From JAKFWF01 sp963750535 (GTDB taxonomy: Bacteria; Pseudomonadota; Alphaproteobacteria; Rhizobiales; Hyphomicrobiaceae), in the NCBI GenBank assembly GCA_963750535.1, contig CAVVRF010000047.1, forward strand, positions 1 through 64,000: 64,000 bases of DNA. The letters run 5' to 3'. Under the pieces are notes generated by a model. It was not told where the DNA came from and made no database searches. It saw only the letters and a program-made list of their open reading frames with translations. Positions 8,494 through 16,905 of this stretch are shown piece by piece. Every line of letters begins with the position of its first letter. The first letter of the stretch is position 1. The position numbers and the translations under genes are program-made.

Positions 8494-9474
8494 TCGAGCA
8501 CCTCGTCGGCACGCAGGAGGAGAGTGCTTGGCACCGTGATCCCCAATGCTTTTGCTGCCCGCAGATTGATTACCAGCTCAAACTTGGTCGGCTGCTCGAC
8601 CGGCAGATCACCTGGCTTCGCGCCCTTGAGAATTTTGTCGACATGGCCGGCCGCTCGGCGGAAGAGGTCGGCGACCTCCACGCCATAGGCAATGAGCCCC
8701 CCGGCGTTGACGAACTCTCGCTTCGGGTACATCGTCGGCAGTCCACGCTTCGCAGCGAATTCGACAACCAATACTCGGTTTGCAAAGTATGAGCCGGTTT
8801 GGGTGATCAAGAGAGCGTCCGGACGCTCGCGCGCGATGAATGCGAATGCGCCCGTAAGGTCATTGGGCAAGGACTCCGCAAACAGGATCTCGACGCCCAG
8901 AACCGCTGCGGCAGCCTCGATGGCTTGGCCCTCTTCGTGTTGCAATGACCCCCGTTCCCGTAAACAGGCCACTCGGGACATTGCAGGCAGCAGCTCCTTG
9001 AGGAGCTGCAATCGCTTCTCAGCGTTCTCCAGGCCGGTGTCATCGGTGTTTCCAGTAATGTTTCCACCCGGTCGAGCGAGGCTTTGCACCAGTCCCTGTC
9101 CCACCGGATCGGTGATGGAGACCATGACGATGGGAGTCGTTTGCGTTGCGTTCTGCGCGGCCCTCGTCACCTGGCTCGTGGGGGTTACGATGACATCCAC
9201 GTTGAGCGAGATCAGCTCCCGCATGATCTCAGGGAAGCGCTCGTATTTCCCCTCGGCGGACCGCCATTCCAAAACTCAAGTTTCGTCCCTCGACGTATCC
9301 GAGCGCACGCAGACCCTCGACGAACGCTCTCGCGACCGGGCCTCGGACCAGCTGAGAGACTGGCGGAAAAACTCCAACAAACGCGACCCGGTGCACTTTC
9401 GCAGGCTGCGCGTGCACCGAAAGCGGCCACGCCGCTGCGCCGCTGAGGAGACTGATGAATTCGCGTCGCCTCAC
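8490..9474 (-). CDS. Orphan ABC-type solute-binding protein, frameshifted as sequenced
   Basis: Two frames together make one ABC_sub_bind protein of about 327 residues. The first (9474 to about 9272) has the Tat-like signal MRRREFISLLSGAAAWPLS and ends LGYVEGRNLSF. The second (about 9272 to 8490) continues EWRSAEGKYERFPEIM, RPGGNITGNTDDTG, RLQLLKELLPAMSRVA, LPTMYPKREFVNAGGLIAYG and ELVINLRAAKALGITVP. The join needs a one-base frameshift near 9272, right at the conserved EYRWAEG-type position. Either the gene is dead or the base call is wrong. Its stop overlaps the start of the next paralogue, as expected for an operon that was once intact. Taken alone, the downstream frame lacks a signal peptide. 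Confidence 0.75.
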
Positions 9475-9886
9475 ATTAGCCTCCCCGTTGCAGCTGCGCA
9501 GAGCTCAGGGCCGGGCGACATCGCGGTTGCCCTTGACGTGTAATCGTTGATAGCGCCAGCGCACGAAGCTGTCTGTGCCAAAACGCACAGTCCAGGTTCG
9601 CCCGAAGCCCATTGGAAGTGTCCGATTCCCAGCTTGAATTGGAGCTGTTGGCCCGAGATCATTGCTCCTACGCCCGCGCCGACAACGTGATCGAGCAAGA
9701 TCCGAGCGATGATTTGCTGCATTGCACCGATTTGCTGCCGGGATCACCGACGGCTGTCACGATGACTCAACCGGAAAGGTCGAAATCAGCAGCGGAAATT
9801 CAGTAACGTTGGGCCAGCAACGGACTCCCGCTCCCCTGTTGTGGTAGCCTGCGGCGACGCGTCATTATGAGGATGCGACCGTATCG
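9475..9886. other. Intergenic stretch with a solute-binding-protein tail relic
   Basis: Bases about 9640-9775 on the plus strand resemble bases about 12,740-12,870, which are the last codons of a complete solute-binding gene plus its 3' flank. Shared blocks include a GTGATCGA-type stop region, a GATTTGC core and ACCGACGGCTGTC compared with ACCGGCGGCTGTC. The relic is upstream of the cyclase gene at 9887, just as an intact solute-binding gene would be. The rest is the 5' flank of the two divergent operons; I see no further gene. Confidence 0.45.
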
Positions 9887-11673
9887 ATGGATGCTACGGG
9901 GCCCACAAAAGTCGAACGCAAGTTGGTGGCGATCCTTGCCGCTGACGTCGTCGGCTATTCCCGGCTCATGGGTGCCGACGAGGAGGATACGTTTGCACGC
10001 CTCAAGGCGCACCGGCGCGAACTGATCGATCCCCAGGTTGTCGAGCATCACGGGCGGGTCGTAAAACTGACCGGCGATGGCTTACTTATCGAGTTCCCGA
10101 GTGTCGTCGAGGCGGTCCGCTGCGCCGTCAAAATCCAGCAAGTCTGGCCGATCGCAATGCCCAGATCGCCCCGGAGAAGCGCATCGAGTTCCGCATCGGT
10201 ATCAACCTCGGCGATGTGATCGTCGAGGACGGCGATATCTATGGCGACGACGTCAACATCGCTGCCAGGTTGGAGGCAACCGCGGTGCCGGGCGGTATCT
10301 GCATTTCGGCAAGGGTCCTCGACGAGATTCGGACCAAGGTTGATCTCGAGTACGAAGACCTTGGCGAACGTCAATTGAAGAACATTGCCCATCCCGTGCG
10401 CGCCTATCACGTCCGCAACCGCGACGCCGCGATTGCACCCGTGCTCCCGCTCGACGCGCAGCCGCTCACGTTGCCAGACAAGCCTTCGATTGCCGTTTTG
10501 CCGTTCACGAATATGTCGGGCAACCCCGATCAAGAGTTCCTCGGAGATGGCATCGCCGAGGACGTTTTGACCGAACTCTCGAGGCTGCGCTGGCTGTTCG
10601 TCATCGCCCGCAATTCCAGCTTCACCTACAAAGGCAAAGCGGTCGACATCAAGCAGGTGGGCCGGGAGTTGGGCGTCCGCTACGTTCTCGAAGGCAGCGT
10701 GCGCCGGTCGGGAAACCGGGTTCGCGTTACCGGGCAGTTGATCGACGCGATCTCCGGCGCGCACGTCTGGGCTGACCGCTACGACCGCCAGCTCGATGAT
10801 ATCTTTGCCGTCCAGGACGAGATCACGGCGGCCGTTGCCGCCGCGATTGCACCGGCAATCGTCGATGCTGAACAACACCGTGCCGTGCGCAAACCACCCG
10901 AGAATTTGGGTGCCTGGGAGGCTTACCTGCGTGGGCTTTGGCATCTCTCAAAGAGCGAGGTCGCAGCCAACGACTTGGCGCGCACCTTCTTCCAACAGGC
11001 GATCGCCCTCGACGCAAACTTTGCCCCCGCCTATTGCTGCTTGGCGACGACCTATCTGCTTGGTGGATCGATCTACCAAACAACGAGCCAAGCCGAGGGG
11101 GTGAAGCTTGCAGAACCACTGGCAAGACAAGCAGTTGCTCTCGATGGACATGACGCGACTTTGCTCACACAGGTTGGATTCGTGCTCTCTCAGAAGGGTG
11201 ATCGGGACGGTGCTTTGCGTGTAGCCGAGCAGGCCCTATCGATGAGTCCAAATTGCGTAGACGCCTATGGGCTCAAAGGGGCCTGTCTTGTATTTTTAGG
11301 ACGCCATGATGAGGGCAGAGCGGCGCTTGAGGCCTGTCTGAGCCTCAGTCCACGAGACCCTCGTCGCGCCATTCGACTAACGCATTTGGCGGCGTCTCAT
11401 TATTTGGAAGGCAACTATTCGGTCGCGGTCGAAACGGCGAGATGCTCGGTTCGGCAATTTCCCCAGTATCCCGCAACGCTTCCCTGGTTAGCCGCCGCAT
11501 TAGGGCAATTGGGAAAGCATGACGAAGCAAGAGCCGTAATTCAAAGCCTTTCGGCGATGCTGCCGTCATCGCTTGACGCGTACATCGAGCTGAGGCTCGC
11601 TCTTGCGCGCCGTGAGGATCATGAGCACATTCTTGAAGGGTTGCGAAAGGCGGGCTGGCAACGACCAGGTTGA
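9887..11673 (+). CDS. Class III adenylate/guanylate cyclase with TPR repeats, frameshifted as sequenced
   Basis: The N-terminal class III cyclase domain has both metal-binding regions (ILAADVVGYSRLM and LTGDGLLIEFPS), then in the next frame FRIGINLGDVI and DIYGDDVNIAARLEA. A TolB/FlgO-like middle domain (SIAVLPFTNMSGNPDQEFL, FTYKGKAVDIKQVGRELGVR, GSVRRSGNRVRVTGQLID) and C-terminal TPR-like helices follow. The frame changes near 10143 by one base, between KIQQV and ADRNAQIAPEKR. Total length would be about 595 residues, close to its paralogue on the minus strand at 14,269-16,071. Family members make cAMP or cGMP in the cytoplasm; the TPR part likely binds protein partners. A solute-binding protein gene follows 107 bases downstream on the same strand. 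Confidence 0.8.
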
Positions 11674-11780
11674 ATTGGTTCGCAAGCAAATAGCTTCGAA
11701 GCAAGCCAAGCCCAAATAGGAGTGGCTATGTTCTAGTGTGCTCAATAGAGCCTGCTTGCTCGAACCGACGAGGGCATCGA

Positions 11781-12785
11781 ATGAGACGGCGACAGTTGAT
11801 GACTTTGATTGGGCTCGCAGCAGTCGCAGCGCCGCTTGCCGCGCAAGCACAGCAGGGGCGCAAGACCTATCGGATAGCGATCCTTACTTTGGCTTACGAC
11901 CCTGCTGATATGACCGAAAACTCTACTCTACCTATCCGCGCATTGTTCCAGGAGTTACGTCGTCTCGGTTATGTCGAGGGCCAGAACCTTGTTGTGGAGC
12001 GCCGTTCAGGATTCGGTCGACCCGAACGCTACCCTGAAATAGCTCGAGAAGCGGTAGCTCTAAATCCTGACCTGATTTATGCAATGGGACTGCGATATAT
12101 GCTGCCCCTCAAAGCCGCGCACGCGGCGATTCCAGTTGTCGGATTGACCTCCGACCCAGTTGGGTATGGGTTGGCTGCCAGCCTGTCCCACCCTGGCGGA
12201 AACATGACGGGCGTCAGCATCGATGCCGGAATTGAAATCCTCGGCAAGCGCGTGCAGCTGCTGATGGAAGCTGTGCCAAAGGCGACCAAGGTTGCGTATC
12301 TCGCCCCGCAGATCGGCTGGGAAGGCAATTACGGAAATGCGATGCGCGAGATCGCAAGTCGGGTCGGCATTGCGCTGGTTGGACCGCCGCTCAACAGCCC
12401 AATTGACGAGCCGGAGTATCGCCGCGTTCTCGCGGCCATGATGCAGCAGGGCGTCGACGTGCTGTTCGTGGCCGCTTATGGCGAGAATTTCATGAACGGG
12501 CAGCTTATTGCTGAACTCGCGGCCGCGCGTGGCTTGCCGGCAATACATCCGTACCGCGGGTTTGTCGACGCCGGCGGTCTCATGGAATACGCGGCCGATT
12601 TGGCCGAACTCCATCGCCACGCCGCCCAGATGATGGACAGAATTTTCAAGGGCGAGAAAGCGGGCGACATTCCATTCTACCAGCCGACCAAATTCGAGCT
12701 GCGCATCAACCTCAAGACTGCACGGGCGCTCGCACTTGAACTGCCGCCCTCACTGCTCGCCCGTGCCGACGAGGTGATCGAATAA
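11781..12785 (+). CDS. Orphan ABC-type solute-binding protein, ABC_sub_bind (TrpX-like) family
   Basis: A 334-residue exported protein. The signal peptide MRRRQLMTLIGLAAVAAPLAAQAQQ has an RRxLM Tat-like start and an Ala-Gln-Ala cleavage site. The body shows YRIAILTLAYDPAD, LRRLGYVEGQNLVVERR, IPVVGLTSDPVGYGLAASLS, HPGGNMTGVSIDAG, LPAIHPYRGFVDAGGLMEY and ELRINLKTARALALELPPSLL. The ATG at 11,781 begins the signal peptide; an upstream in-frame ATG at 11,736 would only add an unconvincing leader. It follows a cyclase-TPR gene on the same strand. No transporter membrane genes are near. A sequence like its last codons and 3' flank is found again at about 9640-9775. Confidence 0.88.
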   Translation: MRRRQLMTLIGLAAVAAPLAAQAQQGRKTYRIAILTLAYDPADMTENSTLPIRALFQELRRLGYVEGQNLVVERRSGFGRPERYPEIAREAVALNPDLIYAMGLRYMLPLKAAHAAIPVVGLTSDPVGYGLAASLSHPGGNMTGVSIDAGIEILGKRVQLLMEAVPKATKVAYLAPQIGWEGNYGNAMREIASRVGIALVGPPLNSPIDEPEYRRVLAAMMQQGVDVLFVAAYGENFMNGQLIAELAAARGLPAIHPYRGFVDAGGLMEYAADLAELHRHAAQMMDRIFKGEKAGDIPFYQPTKFELRINLKTARALALELPPSLLARADEVIE

Positions 12786-13033
12786 GATCCGGATGATGCT
12801 TTGCAGCGCTCCGGCGATTTGCCGCCAGGGTCACCGGCGGCTGTCGCGATCGCTCAGCCCGCACGGGGGTCTGAAATCAATCACGCGTATTTTCGGCGGA
12901 TCAAGTGTCCAAAGATGAATGCAGTCGCGATCGCTTCACCTGCGCACAGTGCCGGTGGAGTGGTCCACAGCCTCGCTTCGTCAACTGATCCTTTCGCCCG
13001 GCCATTTCCCAACCTATGATTGAATTTCACCGT

Positions 13034-14029
13034 CTATTGCGTCGCGCCGATCGGCGGCGGCTCCTCCAGGAATTGCTGCACGGTTCTGATCAACAGCATA
13101 CGATTCTTTTCCATAACGATTGAGTGTGTGGCTTCGCTCAACATTGTGAGCCGTTTCCAGGCGGCATTCGTTAGTAACGGGAACAGGGCTAATGCCATAT
13201 AAGGAGGCGTATCCTGGTCCCACTCGCCCACCACGAGTAGTATCGGAGACGTGATCTTTGAGGGTTCGTAGTAGGGCTTCGGCGGCGACGCGCCGAAGAA
13301 TTCAAGCCCGTCCTGTATCACCCCGTTCGGCGCGCGCAGTGTCTTGCCTTCGCCCTTGGGATCGAGAGGAAACGTCGCGTCGACCCACTGCTCGAACCAG
13401 CCCTTCGGAATGATATCTCCCTTCTTGGCTTCAGGCACGCCGGTGAGCCGACGCGCGAGGGCCTCTTCACGGCTGACTACGCGATAGGCACCGAGCTTTC
13501 CCTGCACCTGGATGAGTGACGGCGTTGTGCGTTTCCACACCGGCGCACAGAGTGCAAGGCGCGCGACCTTGCCTTGATTCTGGCTCGTATATGTTGCCGA
13601 GATTGTCGTGCCCCACGACCAACCGATCAGATTGATTTCATCGACACCGCGCCGCGCTCGCACATGATCGATAACGGCGCCGAGCGCTTTGACTGCCTCA
13701 GTGCCCCGCATGAATGGCGCGTTTTGTTCGGCAGGCTGGTCCATCAATGCGGGCCGCGTCGAGCGGCCATAACCCGGCAGATCGAGCGCGTAGACATCAA
13801 AGCCTCGCTCGGCCATGTAGTCCATCCAAGACTTGCCGCCGAAGGCAAGGTCGAACGCAGTTGCTGGATAGGATGCGCCGTGCATCATGATTGCGATGCG
13901 GTCAGTCGTGAATTTCTCGACGCCGGCAGGGCGCTTGTTGCGCACGAAGATCTTGATTCCGTCCGCGTGCAAGACGAACAGGTCTTCACCCTCTACCTTC
14001 GCAAGATGTGCGTTTGCGACGAGTGCCAT
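13034..14029 (-). CDS. Alpha/beta hydrolase
   Basis: About 331 residues with the alpha/beta-hydrolase fold markers in order: the oxyanion region IMMHGASYPATAFD, the loop ALDLPGYGRSTRP, the nucleophile elbow GWSWG, the acid region VVGEWDQDTPPYMA, and the catalytic His in LSEATHSIV. No signal peptide is evident from the ATG at 14029, which I prefer to an upstream in-frame ATG at 14089 because the fold starts soon after it. The substrate is unknown; the sequence resembles esterases and hydrolases annotated only by fold. It is convergent to the solute-binding gene at 11,781 and follows the SnoaL-like stub on the same strand. Confidence 0.85.
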   Translation of the reverse strand: MALVANAHLAKVEGEDLFVLHADGIKIFVRNKRPAGVEKFTTDRIAIMMHGASYPATAFDLAFGGKSWMDYMAERGFDVYALDLPGYGRSTRPALMDQPAEQNAPFMRGTEAVKALGAVIDHVRARRGVDEINLIGWSWGTTISATYTSQNQGKVARLALCAPVWKRTTPSLIQVQGKLGAYRVVSREEALARRLTGVPEAKKGDIIPKGWFEQWVDATFPLDPKGEGKTLRAPNGVIQDGLEFFGASPPKPYYEPSKITSPILLVVGEWDQDTPPYMALALFPLLTNAAWKRLTMLSEATHSIVMEKNRMLLIRTVQQFLEEPPPIGATQ

Positions 14030-14078
14030 GTCATTGCCTTTTGTCTGAAAAGGCCGAACCAGGCTGCTTGAATTTTGA

Positions 14079-14192
14079 TCATGTATCATGAGCCAGAAAT
14101 CGGCCTTTCTGCAACCGCTTGGCCGATCCGAAGTTCCAGGCCGCTGTATAGGCGTCCGCTATTTGCTTGGCCTTGTTGTGATCAATCGACAT
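14079..14192 (-). pseudogene. SnoaL/NTF2-like protein, truncated N-terminal stub
   Basis: Starting at an ATG with GAGGG upstream, the frame reads MSIDHNKAKQIADAYTAAWN and stops after 37 residues. AYTAAWN followed by small residues is the usual first helix of SnoaL-like or nuclear-transport-factor-2-like proteins of about 130 residues. The remaining fold is missing because the sequence runs directly into the leader of the hydrolase gene. A deletion probably removed the rest. A genuine 37-residue peptide is possible but less likely. Confidence 0.5.
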
Positions 14193-14268
14193 CGGGCCCT
14201 CACCTTGATGACTGGCTGAGCGGCGGTACGCGCGAAGGGTGGCGGAAGCGGGTGACGTGGCGAGCCAG

Positions 14269-16071
14269 TCATTCCGGCAAACCAGCTTTTCGTAAGCTGC
14301 CGAAAAAATATTCGCAGTGAGCGGTTGATTTGAAGGGCGCACTACGTTTTGCGACATCATCAATTTTGTAGTGATGATCAAGCTGCAAAATCTTAGCGAC
14401 TTCTACTCGCGCTTCCTCTACGCGGTCTAATTGCGCAAGGCACGCGGCAAGCCAACCGTGGCCAGGTCGAAAATTTGGTGCTCTCAAAACACATTCGCGC
14501 AGATATGGCAACGCCTCTTCATTGCGTTCGAGCATAAAGTAAGCCGCGCCTACCACCATGACCGCCTGTGGCAAATAGAATGGGTCATGCCGCATGTGCG
14601 CTTGTACATTTTGAATTGCCCTGTGAAACTCGCCCGCGTACATGAGTGCCAACCCAAACCGCCAGTCGGAAAAATTGGGATTAAGCGCAACGGCACGCTC
14701 GAATTCAGCAATCGACGCGTCATGTTCTTTCTTGAACAGAAGCACAATTCCAGTCGTGGCATGGGCGAGAGGCAGGTTGGGTTCGAGCTGGACTGCCTTC
14801 CTTGCCAAGTCTAGAGCGCGTTCCAACGTTGCCAGGTTTGCGTGGTCTCCATCCATTCGGTGAACGAACGCTGGCAGGTAGGTCAAGCCGAGGAGCGCAT
14901 GGCATCGCGCATTGAGTGGCTCGTCTGTGATGCCCTGTTGCAGCAGTCTGCGGGTTTCGTAGAGTTCTTCTTTTCCGATTGACGACCAGTACGTCGAAAA
15001 CATCGCAGCGGCGCGCAAATAGAAATCATGAGCGCGCCATGTGGAAGGCGGCTTCAGGAGAACTCGTTCGGCCTCGGCCTTGTTCACGTGGGCGGCGAGG
15101 ATGGCGACGATTGTTTGCGCCACCTCATCTTGCACTTGGAAGGCATCCTTCAGTTCTCGATCATAGTGTTCGGCCCAGCGATGACCACCGGTAGTAGAAT
15201 CGATCAGCTGACCAGTGATCCGCACACGATCTCCGGCGCGTCGAATACTCCCTTCGAGAACGTAACGCACACCGAGCTCACGCCCAATTTGGCGAACGTC
15301 CACGGCCTTGCCCTTGTAGGTGAAGCTCGAATTGCGGGCGATCACAAACAGCTCGGAGAAACGCGAGAGTTCGGTGATGATGTCTTCGGTTATTCCGTCG
15401 CTGAAATAGTCCTGGTTTGGATCACCGCTAATATTGGTGAATGGAAGCACCGCAATTGAAGGCTTGTCGGGCAAGCTCAGTGCAGGCCGCTGAGCCGATT
15501 GATTAGGCACCCAACCACTACCGCTGGCGCCCCCTACTTCGATCCGGTAGACGCGGACAGGCTCGGCGATATTCTTCAACGTCTGAGGGCCAAGGTCCTG
15601 AGTAGCGTGGTCGATCTTGCCCCGTGTTTCCTGATGGACCTTGTCCGATACGCAGATGCCGCCCGGTTCAGCAAGTGCTTCAAGCCTCGCTGCGACGTTG
15701 ACACCATCTCCGTAAACGTCCAAATCATCGTAGATCAAGTCGCCCAGATTGATGCCTATGCGAAACTGCATGCGGCGATCAGTATCGACCGTGCGGATGC
15801 GCTCCACCATTGCCAATTGAATAGCAATTGCGCACTTCACAGCATTGATTGCACTGGCGAATTCGGCAAGGATGCCGTCGCCTGTCGTCTTGATGACACG
15901 GCCGCCGCCAGAACCGATCATAGGCAGGACGACGGCGAAATGGCCCTTGAGGTCCCGGACGGTCCCCTCTTCATCGCCCCCCATTAGCGCGCTATAGCCA
16001 ACGATATCGGCGGCAAGGATTGCGGCCAACCGGCGCTGAACTCTCGTGCTGCCCCTGCTCTCTGTCGGCAT
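14269..16071 (-). CDS. Class III adenylate/guanylate cyclase with TPR repeats
   Basis: An intact protein of about 600 residues and a paralogue of the gene at 9887-11,673. The cyclase domain carries ILAADIVGYSALMGGDEE, TTGDGILAEFAS, FRIGINLGDLIYDD and VYGDGVNVAARLEALAEPGG. The middle TolB/FlgO-like domain has SIAVLPFTNISGDPNQDYF, FTYKGKAVDVRQIGRELGVR and GSIRRAGDRVRITGQLID. TPR-like helices (about residues 380-580) follow, including ARKAVQLEPNLPLAHA and ERAVALNPNFSDWRFGLALM. The ATG at 16,071 has GGGG a few bases upstream; the frame is open to 16,170 but the extension shows no conserved features. It is probably cytoplasmic, making a cyclic nucleotide under control of its TPR part. Its 5' flank holds copy B of the 109-bp repeat. 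Confidence 0.87.
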   Translation of the reverse strand: MPTESRGSTRVQRRLAAILAADIVGYSALMGGDEEGTVRDLKGHFAVVLPMIGSGGGRVIKTTGDGILAEFASAINAVKCAIAIQLAMVERIRTVDTDRRMQFRIGINLGDLIYDDLDVYGDGVNVAARLEALAEPGGICVSDKVHQETRGKIDHATQDLGPQTLKNIAEPVRVYRIEVGGASGSGWVPNQSAQRPALSLPDKPSIAVLPFTNISGDPNQDYFSDGITEDIITELSRFSELFVIARNSSFTYKGKAVDVRQIGRELGVRYVLEGSIRRAGDRVRITGQLIDSTTGGHRWAEHYDRELKDAFQVQDEVAQTIVAILAAHVNKAEAERVLLKPPSTWRAHDFYLRAAAMFSTYWSSIGKEELYETRRLLQQGITDEPLNARCHALLGLTYLPAFVHRMDGDHANLATLERALDLARKAVQLEPNLPLAHATTGIVLLFKKEHDASIAEFERAVALNPNFSDWRFGLALMYAGEFHRAIQNVQAHMRHDPFYLPQAVMVVGAAYFMLERNEEALPYLRECVLRAPNFRPGHGWLAACLAQLDRVEEARVEVAKILQLDHHYKIDDVAKRSAPFKSTAHCEYFFGSLRKAGLPE

Positions 16072-16266
16072 GTCCACGACCCCGGTTGTTGGCGCGCCGG
16101 CGAATGCTATCACAAACGGTGCGTCCCACGCAGGGACTCGTCGGTCATTGCCAGCGCGTTGCGTCGCCAAGTCTCGAACGCATCATCACCAGTCAGTAAG
16201 ATCGAGCGCGCGCCAAAGTTTACGTTATACAAGAACTGTGCTCGTGCTGGATCAACCCTCAGTGTT

Positions 16267-16375
16267 TCTCCGTGCACGATCGCGCCAATCAGCGCCCGCC
16301 GCAACGCAATCAAGTAGCGCTCAGTCGGTTGGTTTTTCAGCGAAAGCAGCGTAAGCGTCCATGACGCGCGCGGAG
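16267..16375. repeat. 109-bp direct repeat, copy B
   Basis: Nearly identical to 7006-7114 and in the same orientation. It includes the final codons of a carboxymuconolactone decarboxylase (minus strand, ARVMDAYAAF plus the stop region) without the rest of that gene. It lies upstream of the cyclase-TPR gene, as copy A lies upstream of a solute-binding gene. Confidence 0.9.
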
Positions 16376-16471
16376 CCAGCAACGGCGGGGTTTCAGTCAA
16401 AATCGGTGACTGTCCCCGGATGCCTACCTCGGCCCGGCAGCGCTGCGTGGTCCGGGGATCAGCTGTACGTG

Positions 16472-16544
16472 ACGGGGACAGTTACCTATCAGCAAGAACA
16501 TCAATGCTTACAGCAACCTGGCCGAAACAGGTAACTGTCCCCGT
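16472..16544. repeat. Perfect 15-bp inverted repeat (acggggacagttacc / ggtaactgtccccgt)
   Basis: The arms are at 16,472-16,486 and 16,530-16,544 with a 43-base loop. A diverged direct copy of the right arm lies at 16,401-16,420 (ggtgactgtccccgga). This kind of GTCCCC-containing terminal motif is often seen beside RAYT or transposase remnants in proteobacteria. No transposase frame is present. Confidence 0.7.
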
Positions 16545-16727
16545 ATGCACGGCCTTGAGGTCCGCGACCATCTGCTCCGCCCCGCCAAACGGGGCAATCA
16601 CTTTGACCACCCCCAGCTTGCCGCAACTCTCCCAGTCCTGCGGCCGCAGCTTCGATGTGCCCTCGGCAAGCCTCGTTGCAACCCCCTCCGGCACCCGGCC
16701 CCAGAACGGCACGGGAGTGGCCACAGC

Positions 16728-16788
16728 ATACCGACTTGCCGCGCCACTCTCAGCAACTTAGTCGAGCAGGCCGCAGGAAAGTCGGTAT
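16728..16788. repeat. 10-bp inverted repeat (ataccgactt / aagtcggtat)
   Basis: Arms at 16,728-16,737 and 16,779-16,788. A further copy of the right arm, gaaatcggtatactgtcgcc, ends a few bases before the RibD-C start at 16,906. It is part of the same repeat cluster. Confidence 0.55.
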
Positions 16789-16905
16789 ACGGCCTCAATT
16801 TTCCCCAGGAACCGAGGCGTCCGGGGCACAGCACGTTGATTTCTTTCCGGCCGCAAGGCGGCTAAGTGACGCCGGTACCCCGGAAATCGGTATACTGTCG
16901 CCGCC

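Larger units (their letters stand above)
16072..16905. other. Intergenic boundary region with repeats
   Basis: More than 800 bases without a convincing gene. It contains copy B of the direct repeat (16,267-16,375) and, from 16,401 to 16,900, six copies in both orientations of a short motif built on GGTAACTGTCCCCG or TCGGTATACTGTC. A minus-strand frame (16,724 to 16,482) reads WGRVPEGVATRLAEGTSKLR but I recognise no family. The stretch separates the fragment-rich accessory region from tidy chromosomal genes. Confidence 0.6.

Noticed and set aside
12786..13033. Possible small gene after the binding protein at 11,781
   Set aside because: The short open frame there is the 3' flank that also resembles 9,700-9,775; nothing indicates translation.
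7006..16375. The 109-bp direct repeats as integrase attachment sites
   Set aside because: No integrase, recombinase or tRNA gene is near, and copy A is ordinary coding and leader sequence.
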